Source: Fibrobacter sp. (GTDB taxonomy: Bacteria; Fibrobacterota; Fibrobacteria; Fibrobacterales; Fibrobacteraceae). Taken from it: DNA of 64,000 nucleotides. Below, one piece after another: positions 48,875-57,420 of the stretch. The DNA lies in assembly GCA_024398815.1 (NCBI GenBank), contig JAKSIL010000009.1, forward strand, positions 1-64,000, written 5' to 3'. The notes beneath the pieces are model-generated. The model worked only from the letters and a program-made list of their open reading frames with translations, searched no databases and had not been told where the DNA came from. The first letter of the stretch is position 1. Each line of letters begins with the position of its first letter. Made by a program: the position numbers and the translations under genes.

Positions 48875-50125
48875 ATGATAAAGGTTTCAAACATCAGCGA
48901 CAAACGCTGGTTCATGGGGAAAGGTGAAAAAATCAGGTCCATCCGCGAAATGGATTCCATATCTATCGGCGGCACCCTCCTCGCCATACTTGAAATTCTG
49001 TTCGAGAACGGAACACGCGATCTTTACACCTTTATCGAAAACGAAAATTTCATGGGCAAAATTCTGGAAGAAGCCTTTGCCGGCGGCGCCACCGAAAGCA
49101 TTTTCCCCACAGAAAAAGGATTCTTCAATTTCAAGGCTGCATGCATTCTGCCCACCAAACACCTGAGGACTGTCAAGCCTTTCGCCTTGGAGCAAAGCAA
49201 TTCCGCCTTTGTAAGCCCAGGTAAATTCTTTTTCAAGCTGTTCAGGCGTTTGCAGGCGGGCACGCACCCCGAAGTCGAAATCATGGAGCACCTGAACAAA
49301 GCCGATTTCCAGGCTACTCCTCGTTTTTTTGCGCGATGCAGCTACAAGGCCGACTCCGGCGAAGTCTACACCATCGGCATTTTGGAAGAACACCTGACCC
49401 AAGTCTCGGACGCTTGGAGCGTATTCAACAGTTCCATGGACACGGAATTGGCCGACGAACTGGGAGCAGCCACAGCACGCATGCACCGGGCGTTAAAAAA
49501 CTTGGACGGATCGGAGAGCCATGCCGAAGAAGTTCCATTTGAAAAACTTCGCGGATTATTGAAGAAGGCGATTGAAACCAGCGACGACAGCGGCACCGAC
49601 GCCGACAAAAGGCCGAAGGATCTTTTTCAAAAAGTATTGGATCGACTTCCGGAACTCGAAAAGATTTGCATCCATCAAAAGGCAAGAGCGGAAAGTCCGG
49701 AGTCAAATAGCGCCGCCGACATTTTCACGCCGCAGCGCATTCACGGGGATTTTCACCTCGGCCAAGTACTGGTAGAACAATCCAACAGCGACGACACTAC
49801 GAAAACAACTCCGGGAATCAAGATTATCGACTTCGAAGGCGAACCGACTCGACCATTAGAATTCCGACGCAAACTGCGCTCCCCCGCCGTGGATATCGCA
49901 GGCATGCTCCGCAGTTTCAGATACGCCGCAGCGAACGCCCACAGCGACAGTTCCGCCGCAGAACAAGCCTTTATCGCCGGGTACAGTCGAATTTCAGGCA
50001 TATCACCCAATCAGATATTACAGGCAGCAGAGCCGTACATTTTGGCAAAGGCCGTTTATGAAGCCTGTTACGAGCTCGAATTTAGGCCCACATGGTTCTG
50101 GATACCGGCCCAGGCACTCTTATAA
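48875..50125 (+). CDS. Maltokinase-like phosphotransferase (Pep2/Mak1 type)
   Basis: 416 residues. The opening DKRWFMGKGEKIRSI matches the RWF-x-G/K start of maltokinases and the kinase part of TreS-Mak fusions. The kinase core has LGAATARMHRAL, the catalytic loop IHGDFHLGQVLV and the metal-binding IIDFEGEPTRPLEFRR, plus DIAGMLRSFRYAA. It should convert maltose to maltose-1-phosphate, donor for the GlgE maltosyltransferase. No treS, glgE or other alpha-glucan gene is in the window, so the pathway assignment rests on the family alone. Confidence 0.87.
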   Translation: MIKVSNISDKRWFMGKGEKIRSIREMDSISIGGTLLAILEILFENGTRDLYTFIENENFMGKILEEAFAGGATESIFPTEKGFFNFKAACILPTKHLRTVKPFALEQSNSAFVSPGKFFFKLFRRLQAGTHPEVEIMEHLNKADFQATPRFFARCSYKADSGEVYTIGILEEHLTQVSDAWSVFNSSMDTELADELGAATARMHRALKNLDGSESHAEEVPFEKLRGLLKKAIETSDDSGTDADKRPKDLFQKVLDRLPELEKICIHQKARAESPESNSAADIFTPQRIHGDFHLGQVLVEQSNSDDTTKTTPGIKIIDFEGEPTRPLEFRRKLRSPAVDIAGMLRSFRYAAANAHSDSSAAEQAFIAGYSRISGISPNQILQAAEPYILAKAVYEACYELEFRPTWFWIPAQALL

Positions 50126-50186
50126 ATAACGCATCACAGCCACGACAACGCACTAGCGGCCCTACCAAAACCCACCCGTATTTTTC

Positions 50187-50192
50187 TATATT
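50187..50192 (+). promoter_or_regulatory. Predicted -10 box, leaderless start of cysE
   Basis: TATATT, 7-nt gap, ATG at 50200; no ribosome binding site. Confidence 0.5.
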
Positions 50193-50199
50193 AGCGGCC

Positions 50200-50985
50200 A
50201 TGACTATCGAAGAAATGGAAAAGCACATCCGCGACGAAGCCGTGGAATTGGTGAGCAAGGAGCCTCTTTCCAAACTCATGCTCGAAGAACAGATTCTTTC
50301 CCGCAAGAATTTTGCGGAAATGCTTTCCGTTACACTCGCCTGTCAATTGGCCGGAGAAGTCATCGACCGCAACGAACTCGAAAAGATGTTCAACGCCCTG
50401 TACGAAAAGTACCCGGAACTCCTCGTGAGCGCCTGCAAGGACTTGAATGCCACCGTGATGCGCGACCCGGCCTGCACCAGTTACCTGGAACCGCTCCTGT
50501 TCTTCAAGGGTTTCCAGGGTCTGCAGACGTACCGCATGGCGCACATCCTGTGGAGCGAAAACCGCACCTTCCCCGCCAAGATGCTCCAGAGCATCATGAG
50601 CCGCAAGTTCGGCATGGATTTCCACCCGGCAGCCAAAATCGGTCATGGTCTTCTGATTGACCACGCCACGAACATCGTCATCGGCGAAACCGCAGTGGTC
50701 GGCAACAACGTGAGTTTCTTGCACGGAGTCACCTTGGGCGGTACCGGCAACGAAGTCGGCGACCGTCACCCGAAAATCGGAAACGGCGTGATGCTTGGCG
50801 CACACGCCCAGTTGCTGGGCAACATTCACATCGGCGACGGTGCAAAGATTGGCGCCGGTGCTGTCGTAGTGAGCGACGTCCCTGCACATACGACCTACGC
50901 AGGAGTCCCTGCCGTGCAGATTGGCCGCCCCCACGACGAAATGCCGAGTTTCAACATGCAGCAGGACTTCACCCGCGACGTATAG
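50200..50985 (+). CDS. cysE: Serine O-acetyltransferase
   Basis: 261 residues from the ATG at 50200; the frame is open 36 codons upstream, but that part overlaps the kinase gene and is not family-like. The N-terminal helical domain (RDPACTSYLEPLLFFKGFQGLQTYRMAHILW) and the left-handed beta-helix (FHPAAKIGHGLLIDHATNIVIGE, FLHGVTLGGTGNEVGDRHPKI, GDGAKIGAGAVV) are typical of CysE. It acetylates L-serine with acetyl-CoA for cysteine synthesis. The DHAT and GVTLGG-T segments carry the active-site His/Asp residues. Confidence 0.95.
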   Translation: MTIEEMEKHIRDEAVELVSKEPLSKLMLEEQILSRKNFAEMLSVTLACQLAGEVIDRNELEKMFNALYEKYPELLVSACKDLNATVMRDPACTSYLEPLLFFKGFQGLQTYRMAHILWSENRTFPAKMLQSIMSRKFGMDFHPAAKIGHGLLIDHATNIVIGETAVVGNNVSFLHGVTLGGTGNEVGDRHPKIGNGVMLGAHAQLLGNIHIGDGAKIGAGAVVVSDVPAHTTYAGVPAVQIGRPHDEMPSFNMQQDFTRDV

Positions 50986-51037
50986 TTTGCGAAGCATGCC
51001 CGCCACGAAGAGCATTGACGCGCAGGCCAAAAGCAAA

Positions 51038-51664
51038 ATGTTGAGCAAAAAAGAAAAAATCGCCTTTATCGGAAAAAAATTGGACGAGTTGTACCCCAAT
51101 CCGCCCATTCCACTCAACTACACGAACGCCTTCACCATGCTCGTGGCCGTAGTGCTGAGCGCCCAATGCACCGACATCCGCGTAAACCAGGTGACGGCAG
51201 TCCTTTTCAAGAAGGCGGACACTCCGCAGAAGATGCTCAAACTGGGCGTAGACGGCATCGCCGAAATCATCAAGCCTTGCGGATTTTTCAACACCAAGAG
51301 CGCGAACATCTTCAAGCTTTCGCAAGCGCTGATCAAAGAATTTGACGGCAGCGTTCCGCAGACTTTCGAAGAACTCGAAAGTCTCCCCGGGGTCGGCCAC
51401 AAGACGGCAAGCGTCATCATGAGCCATATTTTCAAGCAGCCGGCCTTCCCCGTCGATACGCACATTCACCGTTTAGCGGAACGCTGGGGTTTAAGCGACG
51501 GAAGCAGCGTCGAAAAGACCGAAGCCGACCTGAAAAAAGTATTTCCGCCTGAAGAATGGGAAAAACGCCACTTGCAAATTATTTACTTTGGTCGTAACGA
51601 ATGCAAAGCGCGCGGGCATAAAGCCGAAAATTGTCCCATTTGCAGCGCCGTCGGCTGCAAATAA
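51038..51664 (+). CDS. nth: Endonuclease III (DNA glycosylase/AP lyase)
   Basis: 208 residues from the ATG at 51038, which gives the family's usual length; an in-frame ATG at 50996 is the alternative. Motifs: LVAVVLSAQCTDIRVNQVT, the helix-hairpin-helix LESLPGVGHKTASVIMSHIF with catalytic Lys, and FPVDTHIHRLAERWGL with catalytic Asp. The C-terminal iron-sulphur cysteines are C-x9-C-x2-C-x4-C (NECKARGHKAENCPIC, then GCK), unlike the C-x6-C-x2-C-x5-C of E. coli Nth. It removes oxidised pyrimidines in base excision repair. It lies downstream of cysE and its alternative start overlaps nothing. Confidence 0.93.
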   Translation: MLSKKEKIAFIGKKLDELYPNPPIPLNYTNAFTMLVAVVLSAQCTDIRVNQVTAVLFKKADTPQKMLKLGVDGIAEIIKPCGFFNTKSANIFKLSQALIKEFDGSVPQTFEELESLPGVGHKTASVIMSHIFKQPAFPVDTHIHRLAERWGLSDGSSVEKTEADLKKVFPPEEWEKRHLQIIYFGRNECKARGHKAENCPICSAVGCK

Positions 51665-51672
51665 GCCTTTTA

Positions 51673-52605
51673 TCACTGTTTCAACAAATCGTCGAAATAG
51701 GCGATGGTCTTTTTCAGGCCTTCGCGTAAAGGAATCGTGGGTTCCCAGCCAAGAGCGCTCTTCGCGAGGTCAATGTTCGGGCGGCGCATCTTCGGATCGT
51801 CGCCAGGAAGCGGCTTATGCACAATCTTGCTCTTGGAGCCCGTAAGGTCAAGAACTTCGTTCGCCAGTTCCAGCATGGTGAATTCACCCGGATTGCCGAT
51901 GTTCACAGGTCCAATAATCTTATCCTGGTTCATCATGCGCACGAAGCCTTCAATGAGATCATCCACATAGCAGAAACTACGCGTTTGGCTACCGTCGCCG
52001 TAAATAGTCAAGTCTTCGCCCTTCAAAGCCTGCACGATAAAGTTTGAAACCACGCGTCCATCATTCGGGAGCATGCGAGGGCCGTACGTATTGAAAATGC
52101 GCACAATGCGGATATCCACGTTATTTTGTCTGTGGTAATCCATGAACAAGGTTTCAGCCACGCGTTTGCCCTCGTCATAGCAACTGCGGATGCCTATAGG
52201 GTTCACGTTTCCCCAGTAGTCTTCCGTCTGCGGATGTACGGCCGGGTCGCCGTAAACTTCGCTTGTACTCGCCTGCAAAATACGAGCCTTCACGCGTTTT
52301 GCCATGCCAAGCATGTTGATGGCACCCATCACACTCGTCTTGATGGTCTTCACCGGATTAAACTGATAGTGGATGGGGCTTGCGGGGCAAGCCAAGTTGA
52401 AAATGCGGTCCACTTCCAAGAGAATCGGCTCCGTCACATCGTGACGAATCAGTTCAAAGCTCTTGTTGTCGCGGAGATGCGCCACATTCGCCATGCGACC
52501 CGTGAAATAGTTGTCGAGACAGATGACCTCGTGACCATCGTTCAAAAGTCTTTCGCAAAGATGACTTCCTAAAAAACCGGCACCACCCGTAACTAAGCAA
52601 CGCAT
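51673..52605 (-). CDS. UDP-glucuronate decarboxylase (UDP-xylose synthase)
   Basis: 310 residues, an extended short-chain dehydrogenase. Signatures: [17 protein letters not shown] (NAD site), [42 protein letters not shown] (YxxxK catalytic pair) and [10 protein letters not shown], which together are those of UXS rather than 4-epimerases. Product UDP-xylose would feed surface polysaccharide synthesis, consistent with the sugar transferases nearby. GGAG precedes the ATG. Confidence 0.92.
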   Translation of the reverse strand: MRCLVTGGAGFLGSHLCERLLNDGHEVICLDNYFTGRMANVAHLRDNKSFELIRHDVTEPILLEVDRIFNLACPASPIHYQFNPVKTIKTSVMGAINMLGMAKRVKARILQASTSEVYGDPAVHPQTEDYWGNVNPIGIRSCYDEGKRVAETLFMDYHRQNNVDIRIVRIFNTYGPRMLPNDGRVVSNFIVQALKGEDLTIYGDGSQTRSFCYVDDLIEGFVRMMNQDKIIGPVNIGNPGEFTMLELANEVLDLTGSKSKIVHKPLPGDDPKMRRPNIDLAKSALGWEPTIPLREGLKKTIAYFDDLLKQ

Positions 52606-52732
52606 AAGAACTCCAATTAAAATCTATGCGATAATATAACAAAAGAGCTACGAACAGAGCACAATGAGCGCCGAGCTTTATAAGAAAAAAATGAAAATCA
52701 GCCGTTAAAGCCGAGGACCTGAAGCACGGCGC

Positions 52733-53548
52733 CTATTCTTCTTCGGCATCATGTTCTTCGGCAGCGGCGGCATTTCCGCGGACAGCCACCAGGCGTACAC
52801 CGTTCAATGTCAAGTACGGGTCGTAAGTATCGATGACCTTGGAATGTCCCATCACCATCTGGCCCCATCCGCCTGTAGCAAATACGGGAACATTCTTTTT
52901 GCCCATTTCAGCTTTAATCTTTGCGACAAGCGTTTCGAGCTCCGCCATGAATCCGTACAGAAGCCCTGCACGGATAGCATCGTCGGTATTATTCGCAATC
53001 ACCTTGTCGGGCCATTCGATGCTCACCGGCAAAAGCCTTGCAGCCTTCTCGGTAAGCACGTCCAAACTGGCGCTGATGCCAGGAATGATGATACCGCCAG
53101 CGAAACCGCCGTCCTTCATCACGTCAAAAGTCGTAGCTGTTCCCATGTCCACCACGATGGCATCCTTCAAGCCGCGGTCCCTGAGCGCAATCACGTTGCA
53201 AAGACGGTCGGCACCCAGCATGGCCGGGTTCGGATAGGCAATCGGGCAGTTGAGACAGTTCTTGGAGCTCACCACCTGCACCGGACGCTTCAAAAGAGTC
53301 TGCAAGGCCTTAATCCACGGGCGTTCGAGAACGGGCACCACCGTCGAAAGGCCCACATGCGTAATTTCGCTAGGCTTGATTTCTGAAAAGCGAATGAGAC
53401 CGCCAATGCGGTTCATCACTTCGTCGCTGGTCGTTTCCTTGCGCGTGGTAAGGCGCCAATGGTCCACGACCTTGTCGCCCTTGAAAATACCCAGAACCGT
53501 GTGGGAGTTTCCGACGTCTACAGCAAAAGTAAGCGGAAGCTTCTTCAC
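52733..53548 (-). CDS. coaX: Type III pantothenate kinase
   Basis: 271 residues. ATP loop FAVDVGNSHTVLGIF, VDMGTATTFDVMKDGGFAGG and GIIIPGIS are the CoaX signatures (ASKHA fold). It catalyses the first step of CoA synthesis from pantothenate, insensitive to CoA feedback in this type. Start GTG, one nucleotide after the nadC stop, so the two are translationally coupled. The C-terminal tail is acidic (EEHDAEEE). Confidence 0.95.
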   Translation of the reverse strand: MKKLPLTFAVDVGNSHTVLGIFKGDKVVDHWRLTTRKETTSDEVMNRIGGLIRFSEIKPSEITHVGLSTVVPVLERPWIKALQTLLKRPVQVVSSKNCLNCPIAYPNPAMLGADRLCNVIALRDRGLKDAIVVDMGTATTFDVMKDGGFAGGIIIPGISASLDVLTEKAARLLPVSIEWPDKVIANNTDDAIRAGLLYGFMAELETLVAKIKAEMGKKNVPVFATGGWGQMVMGHSKVIDTYDPYLTLNGVRLVAVRGNAAAAEEHDAEEE

Positions 53549-53549
53549 T

Positions 53550-54413
53550 TTAAATTCTCATGGAGATGTCGAGAGCTTTCACGCTGTGGGTCAAAGCACC
53601 CACCGAGATAAAGTCAAGTCCGAGGTCTGCGATTTCCTTGGCGCGTTCCAAAGTCATGTTGCCGGAACCTTCGACCAGGCAAGTGTCTCCGCTGTCCTTG
53701 ATAATCTTCAAGGCCTTGGCCATGCTCTTGTTGCTCATGTTGTCGAGCATGATCACATCGACACCCTTGTTCAGCAACTTGCGCAATTCATTGAGGGTTT
53801 CCACTTCCATTTCTACGAGAAGATTCTTCGTATTGTTCTTCTTCACCACGGCCAAAGCTTCAAGCACGCCACCGGCAGCGGCAATGTGGTTATCCTTCAC
53901 CAGGACCATGTCAAAAAGGCCCATGCGATGATTGCTCCCGCCACCGATGCGCACGGCATACTTCTGCAGAGTGCGGAATCCAGGAATCGTCTTACGAGTA
54001 TCGAGGACTTTGGTCTTTCCGCCCTTCAGGGCTTCCTGGAACTTGTGGGCCACGGTAGCCACGCCGGAAAGCTGCTGGACAAAGTTGAGCAAAGTACGTT
54101 CGCCCACCAAAAGGTCGCGGGTAGAGCCGTCCAATTCAGCAATCAAATCGCCGCTCTTCACCACGTCGCCATCGTTCTTGTGGAGCGTCACCTTGACGTT
54201 AGCCTTGAGTTCCTTGAACACAAGAGCGATAACCGGAAGCCCGGCCAACACGCCATTTTCTTTGGCAATCAGGCGGGCATGCTGCTTTTGCTTTGCAGGA
54301 ATGGTCCATTCGCTTGTGACATCACCCGTACGCACGTCTTCGGCCAAAGCCAAGCGGATCATGGTCAGGGCATCTTCTGTAGGAAAAACTGGAGTAGAAT
54401 TATCACCGTACAT
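53550..54413 (-). CDS. nadC: Nicotinate-nucleotide pyrophosphorylase (carboxylating)
   Basis: 287 residues. NadC converts quinolinate and PRPP to nicotinate mononucleotide. Motifs: EDVRTGDVTSEWTIP, LNFVQQLSGVATVAHKF, VLDTRKTIPGFRTLQKYAVRIGG, NHRMGLFDMVLVKDNHI and VEVETLNELRKLL-type LVEMEVETLNEL. It precedes coaX with a 1-nt gap, so NAD and CoA cofactor steps share an operon. Confidence 0.96.
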   Translation of the reverse strand: MYGDNSTPVFPTEDALTMIRLALAEDVRTGDVTSEWTIPAKQKQHARLIAKENGVLAGLPVIALVFKELKANVKVTLHKNDGDVVKSGDLIAELDGSTRDLLVGERTLLNFVQQLSGVATVAHKFQEALKGGKTKVLDTRKTIPGFRTLQKYAVRIGGGSNHRMGLFDMVLVKDNHIAAAGGVLEALAVVKKNNTKNLLVEMEVETLNELRKLLNKGVDVIMLDNMSNKSMAKALKIIKDSGDTCLVEGSGNMTLERAKEIADLGLDFISVGALTHSVKALDISMRI

Positions 54414-54443
54414 TTTAAACCTTCGGTTAATTATGAATTATGA

Positions 54444-54522
54444 GTTATAAGTTATGAATTATGTGTTTTTTTAATGGAACATCCTTCGATTTTCTCGTAA
54501 TTCATAATTCGTTCCTTATAAC
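54444..54522. repeat. Imperfect inverted repeat between nadC and the sugar transferase gene
   Basis: GTTATAAGTTATGAATTATG (54444-54463) and CATAATTCGTTCCTTATAAC (54503-54522) are imperfect inverse complements separated by about 40 nt. Shorter ATTCATAATT-like words repeat in the same gap. It may form a long A/U-rich stem in RNA; a dispersed intergenic repeat is the simplest reading. Confidence 0.6.
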
Positions 54523-54541
54523 TGCAAAGGAAAGTTTCGCG

Positions 54542-55993
54542 CTATTGCGCGCCTTTACCCGTAAGAACAACGTAAACCGTACGTACAAGAATCTGGAAAT
54601 CCAAAAGCAGGCTCATATTCTCGTAATAGTACATGTCATACTGCAGCTTGATTTGCACATCCTCAATGCTGGTGTCGTAATGATGACGCACCTGAGCCCA
54701 ACCGGTAAGACCGGGTTTCATCTTGAGGCGGCTGATATAAAAGGGAATCTGTTCGCGAAGCTGGCTGATGAACACGGCACGTTCCGGGCGCGGGCCCACC
54801 ATGCTCATGTCGCCCTTGAGCACGCAAAGTATCTGCGGAAGTTCATCGATGCGAGTCTTGCGCAAGAAATGACCGATACGAGTAATTCGCGGGTCCTTCT
54901 TGGTCGCCCACTGGGCTCCGAACTTTTCGGCATCCGTACGCATGGTGCGGAATTTGTAAACCGTAAAAGGCTTGCCATAAAGGCCAATGCGTTCCTGGGA
55001 ATAGAATATCGGCCCATGGTCGTCGAGCTTAATCGCTATTGCCGCAAAAAGGCAAACCGGTAGCGAGCACAAGCCCAAAAATGCGCCAAACACGATATCG
55101 ATAATACGCTTGACCTGTACCTGCCAAGGAGGCATGGTAAAGGCGAAAAGTTCCTGCAATTCAAAACCATACACAAGGTTCGCCTTGAATTGACCATTCA
55201 CAACGCCATAAAGTTCGGGAACAATATAGATATGCAGCGGAAGTTCGCAGACCCAAACCAACACGCGCATGATTTCCTGGGGAGAAGCACTGTCGTGAGC
55301 AATGATAATTCCACTTACTTTGTACTTCTTCACAAGGGAGGGCAAATCGGAATACTTGCCTAAAACAGGGACTCCGGCAAAATCGTGGGGAATCACCTGG
55401 AACCGCTCGTCGACAAAGCCCACCACGCGCTGACCGCGAGCAGGAGTCTTGGCCAAAGCCTCGGCAATCTTTTTGCCAGCTTCGGTAGCTCCCAATACAA
55501 GCATATTGTTGGCGCCATAGCCCAAGCGCAAAAGACCACGCAAGAACAAATAAATCAGCATGCGGAAACTCGCCACAAGCATCATGGCGCAGCCACCATA
55601 TATGAAAATCCACGGGAAACGGGACCCATAAATGTAGCCCTTGCTAATAGGCTGGTTTTCGACAAACTTTCCAATGAATTCGGCACCGAAGAGGCAAATA
55701 ATGACAAGCACCACACCGATGACCACCGCCCTAAGTACACGGAGAATCTGATGCGTTCTCGACATCAACAGCCACGAACGGTAAAGACCGGCGCACACAA
55801 AAAGCACAATCCAGCCGATGTTCAAAACAAGTCCGACCTGCCAATAGTCGCCAAACGAGCGAGTCGGGTCGAACTTGTCGGCAATCAGGCCGCTATGGAA
55901 CTGCACCCAGAACGCCACGACGAAACATATCGTCAAAGCGATAAAGTCCGACAGGACCAGGAGGATTCGTTCCAATGTGCTAGCTCGAAACAT
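54542..55993 (-). CDS. Undecaprenyl-phosphate glucose phosphotransferase (WcaJ-like)
   Basis: 483 residues. Four to five N-terminal membrane helices (DFIALTICFVVAFWVQF onward), a CoA-binding-like cytosolic domain (ANNMLVLGATEAGKKIAEAL), a further membrane segment and the catalytic bacterial sugar transferase domain (VKRIIDIVFGAFLGL, GPIFYSQERIGLYGKPF, YKFRTMRTDAEKFG, TRIGHFLRKTRIDELPQIL, GDMSMVGPRPER, KPGLTGWAQV). It loads the first hexose-1-phosphate onto undecaprenyl phosphate to start a surface polysaccharide. A second, smaller sugar transferase is encoded at 57421. Confidence 0.94.
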   Translation of the reverse strand: MFRASTLERILLVLSDFIALTICFVVAFWVQFHSGLIADKFDPTRSFGDYWQVGLVLNIGWIVLFVCAGLYRSWLLMSRTHQILRVLRAVVIGVVLVIICLFGAEFIGKFVENQPISKGYIYGSRFPWIFIYGGCAMMLVASFRMLIYLFLRGLLRLGYGANNMLVLGATEAGKKIAEALAKTPARGQRVVGFVDERFQVIPHDFAGVPVLGKYSDLPSLVKKYKVSGIIIAHDSASPQEIMRVLVWVCELPLHIYIVPELYGVVNGQFKANLVYGFELQELFAFTMPPWQVQVKRIIDIVFGAFLGLCSLPVCLFAAIAIKLDDHGPIFYSQERIGLYGKPFTVYKFRTMRTDAEKFGAQWATKKDPRITRIGHFLRKTRIDELPQILCVLKGDMSMVGPRPERAVFISQLREQIPFYISRLKMKPGLTGWAQVRHHYDTSIEDVQIKLQYDMYYYENMSLLLDFQILVRTVYVVLTGKGAQ

Positions 55994-56021
55994 ACGCTAT
56001 AAACTACAAAAAAGCAAAGTC

Positions 56022-57311
56022 CTAAGCAAGGAACCTGATGACCTGGCTCTTTTCCACGATTTCCGGCAAAGCGTTCACGGCATCGACGGCCTTGCTCGCC
56101 TTGCTGTCGAGAGTCTTTTCGGTAATCACCACGATGGAGACCTTGCCCGGGTCCTTCACGTTCTTCTGGATAATCGTCTCGATGGAAATGTTGTTCTCGG
56201 CAAGAATGCTCGTAATCTTCGCAAGCACGCCACAGGCGTCACGGCTGGTGAAGCGCAGGTAGTAGCGAGCGGTCGTTTCGGAGATAGGCACCAGGGTAGC
56301 GGAGTTTTCCACGTTGAACCAGCCCATGGGGAGCGCCTTGCGGCTGCCCATGTCGGTCGAGCGGGCCAGCGAGACCAAGTCGGCGACTACGGCGGAGGCG
56401 GTCGGCAAGCGGCCAGCACCGGCTCCGGTCTGGAGCGTTTCGCCCAGATTGTCGCACTGCAGGTAAACGGCGTTCAAGACGCGGTTTACGCTGGCAAGCT
56501 GATGGTCCATGGGAACGAGGCACGGATGCACACGGGCGTCCACGCGGTCTCCGTCACGGTTGTAGATACCGAGAAGCTTGATGCAGCAGCCGAGTTCCTT
56601 GGCAAATGCGATATCCTGGGCGGTAATCTTGGAAATACCGGTAACGTTGATCTTTTCGAAATCCACGCGATGACCGCTGCAAAGGCTTGCGAGGAGGGCG
56701 GTCTTGTGGGCGGAGTCGATGCCTTCGATATCGAAAGTCGGGTCGGCTTCGGCAAAGCCGAGCCTCTGGGCGTCCTTCAACACGACATCAAAGTCCAGGC
56801 CCTCGTCGGCCATGCGGCTGAGGATGTAGTTGCAAGTGCCGTTGATGATGCAGCTGAGGCTTTCGACCGTGGAACCGAGCAAGCCTTCCTGAAGGCTACG
56901 AATTATAGGAATGCCACCACCGACAGCAGCTTCGAACAGCACATGCAGGCCCTTCTTGGCTGCAAGAGGGAAAATTTCGTGGCCGTACTTGGCGAGGAGG
57001 GCCTTGTTGGCCGTCACCACATGCTTACCGCTTTCGAGAGCGGCAAGAATCCACTTGCGGGGCATGTTGTAGCCACCGGCCAGTTCCACCAGCACGTCGA
57101 TGTCGTTGCCGGCAATCATTTCGTCGGCGTTGGTAGAAGTCTTGTAACCCTTTGCCTTGTAAGGAGCTACTTCTTCGTCGGACTTGGCGCAAATGCAAGC
57201 CAATTCCATTTCGACACCCAATTTTTCCTTGTATTCGGCGATTTTTTGTTCGAGAATTTGAATAACACCACCACCGACGGTGCCAGTACCAATTAAGCCT
57301 ATACGCAACAT
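56022..57311 (-). CDS. hom: Homoserine dehydrogenase
   Basis: 429 residues from the ATG at 57311 (GGAGA ribosome site). NAD(P) site GLIGTGTVGGGVIQIL; VELAGGYNMPRKWILAALESG; GKHVVTANKALLAKYGHE; catalytic region AAVGGGIPIIRSL and GFAEADPTFDIEGIDSAHK; C-terminal ACT domain (YYLRFTSRDACGVLAKI, ILAENNISIETIIQK). It makes homoserine for threonine and methionine synthesis; the ACT domain implies feedback control by threonine. Confidence 0.96.
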   Translation of the reverse strand: MLRIGLIGTGTVGGGVIQILEQKIAEYKEKLGVEMELACICAKSDEEVAPYKAKGYKTSTNADEMIAGNDIDVLVELAGGYNMPRKWILAALESGKHVVTANKALLAKYGHEIFPLAAKKGLHVLFEAAVGGGIPIIRSLQEGLLGSTVESLSCIINGTCNYILSRMADEGLDFDVVLKDAQRLGFAEADPTFDIEGIDSAHKTALLASLCSGHRVDFEKINVTGISKITAQDIAFAKELGCCIKLLGIYNRDGDRVDARVHPCLVPMDHQLASVNRVLNAVYLQCDNLGETLQTGAGAGRLPTASAVVADLVSLARSTDMGSRKALPMGWFNVENSATLVPISETTARYYLRFTSRDACGVLAKITSILAENNISIETIIQKNVKDPGKVSIVVITEKTLDSKASKAVDAVNALPEIVEKSQVIRFLA

Positions 57312-57407
57312 AATAGCGTCTCCAGTTAAAATTTTACATCCCAATAATAGAAAAAAGAATTATACACCAAAAGCAACAAAACAAATACATATCAAAAAAA
57401 AGAATGC

Positions 57408-57413
57408 TATATT
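57408..57413 (+). promoter_or_regulatory. Predicted -10 box, leaderless start at 57421
   Basis: TATATT, 7-nt gap, ATG at 57421; no Shine-Dalgarno. Confidence 0.5.
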
Positions 57414-57420
57414 GTAGAGC

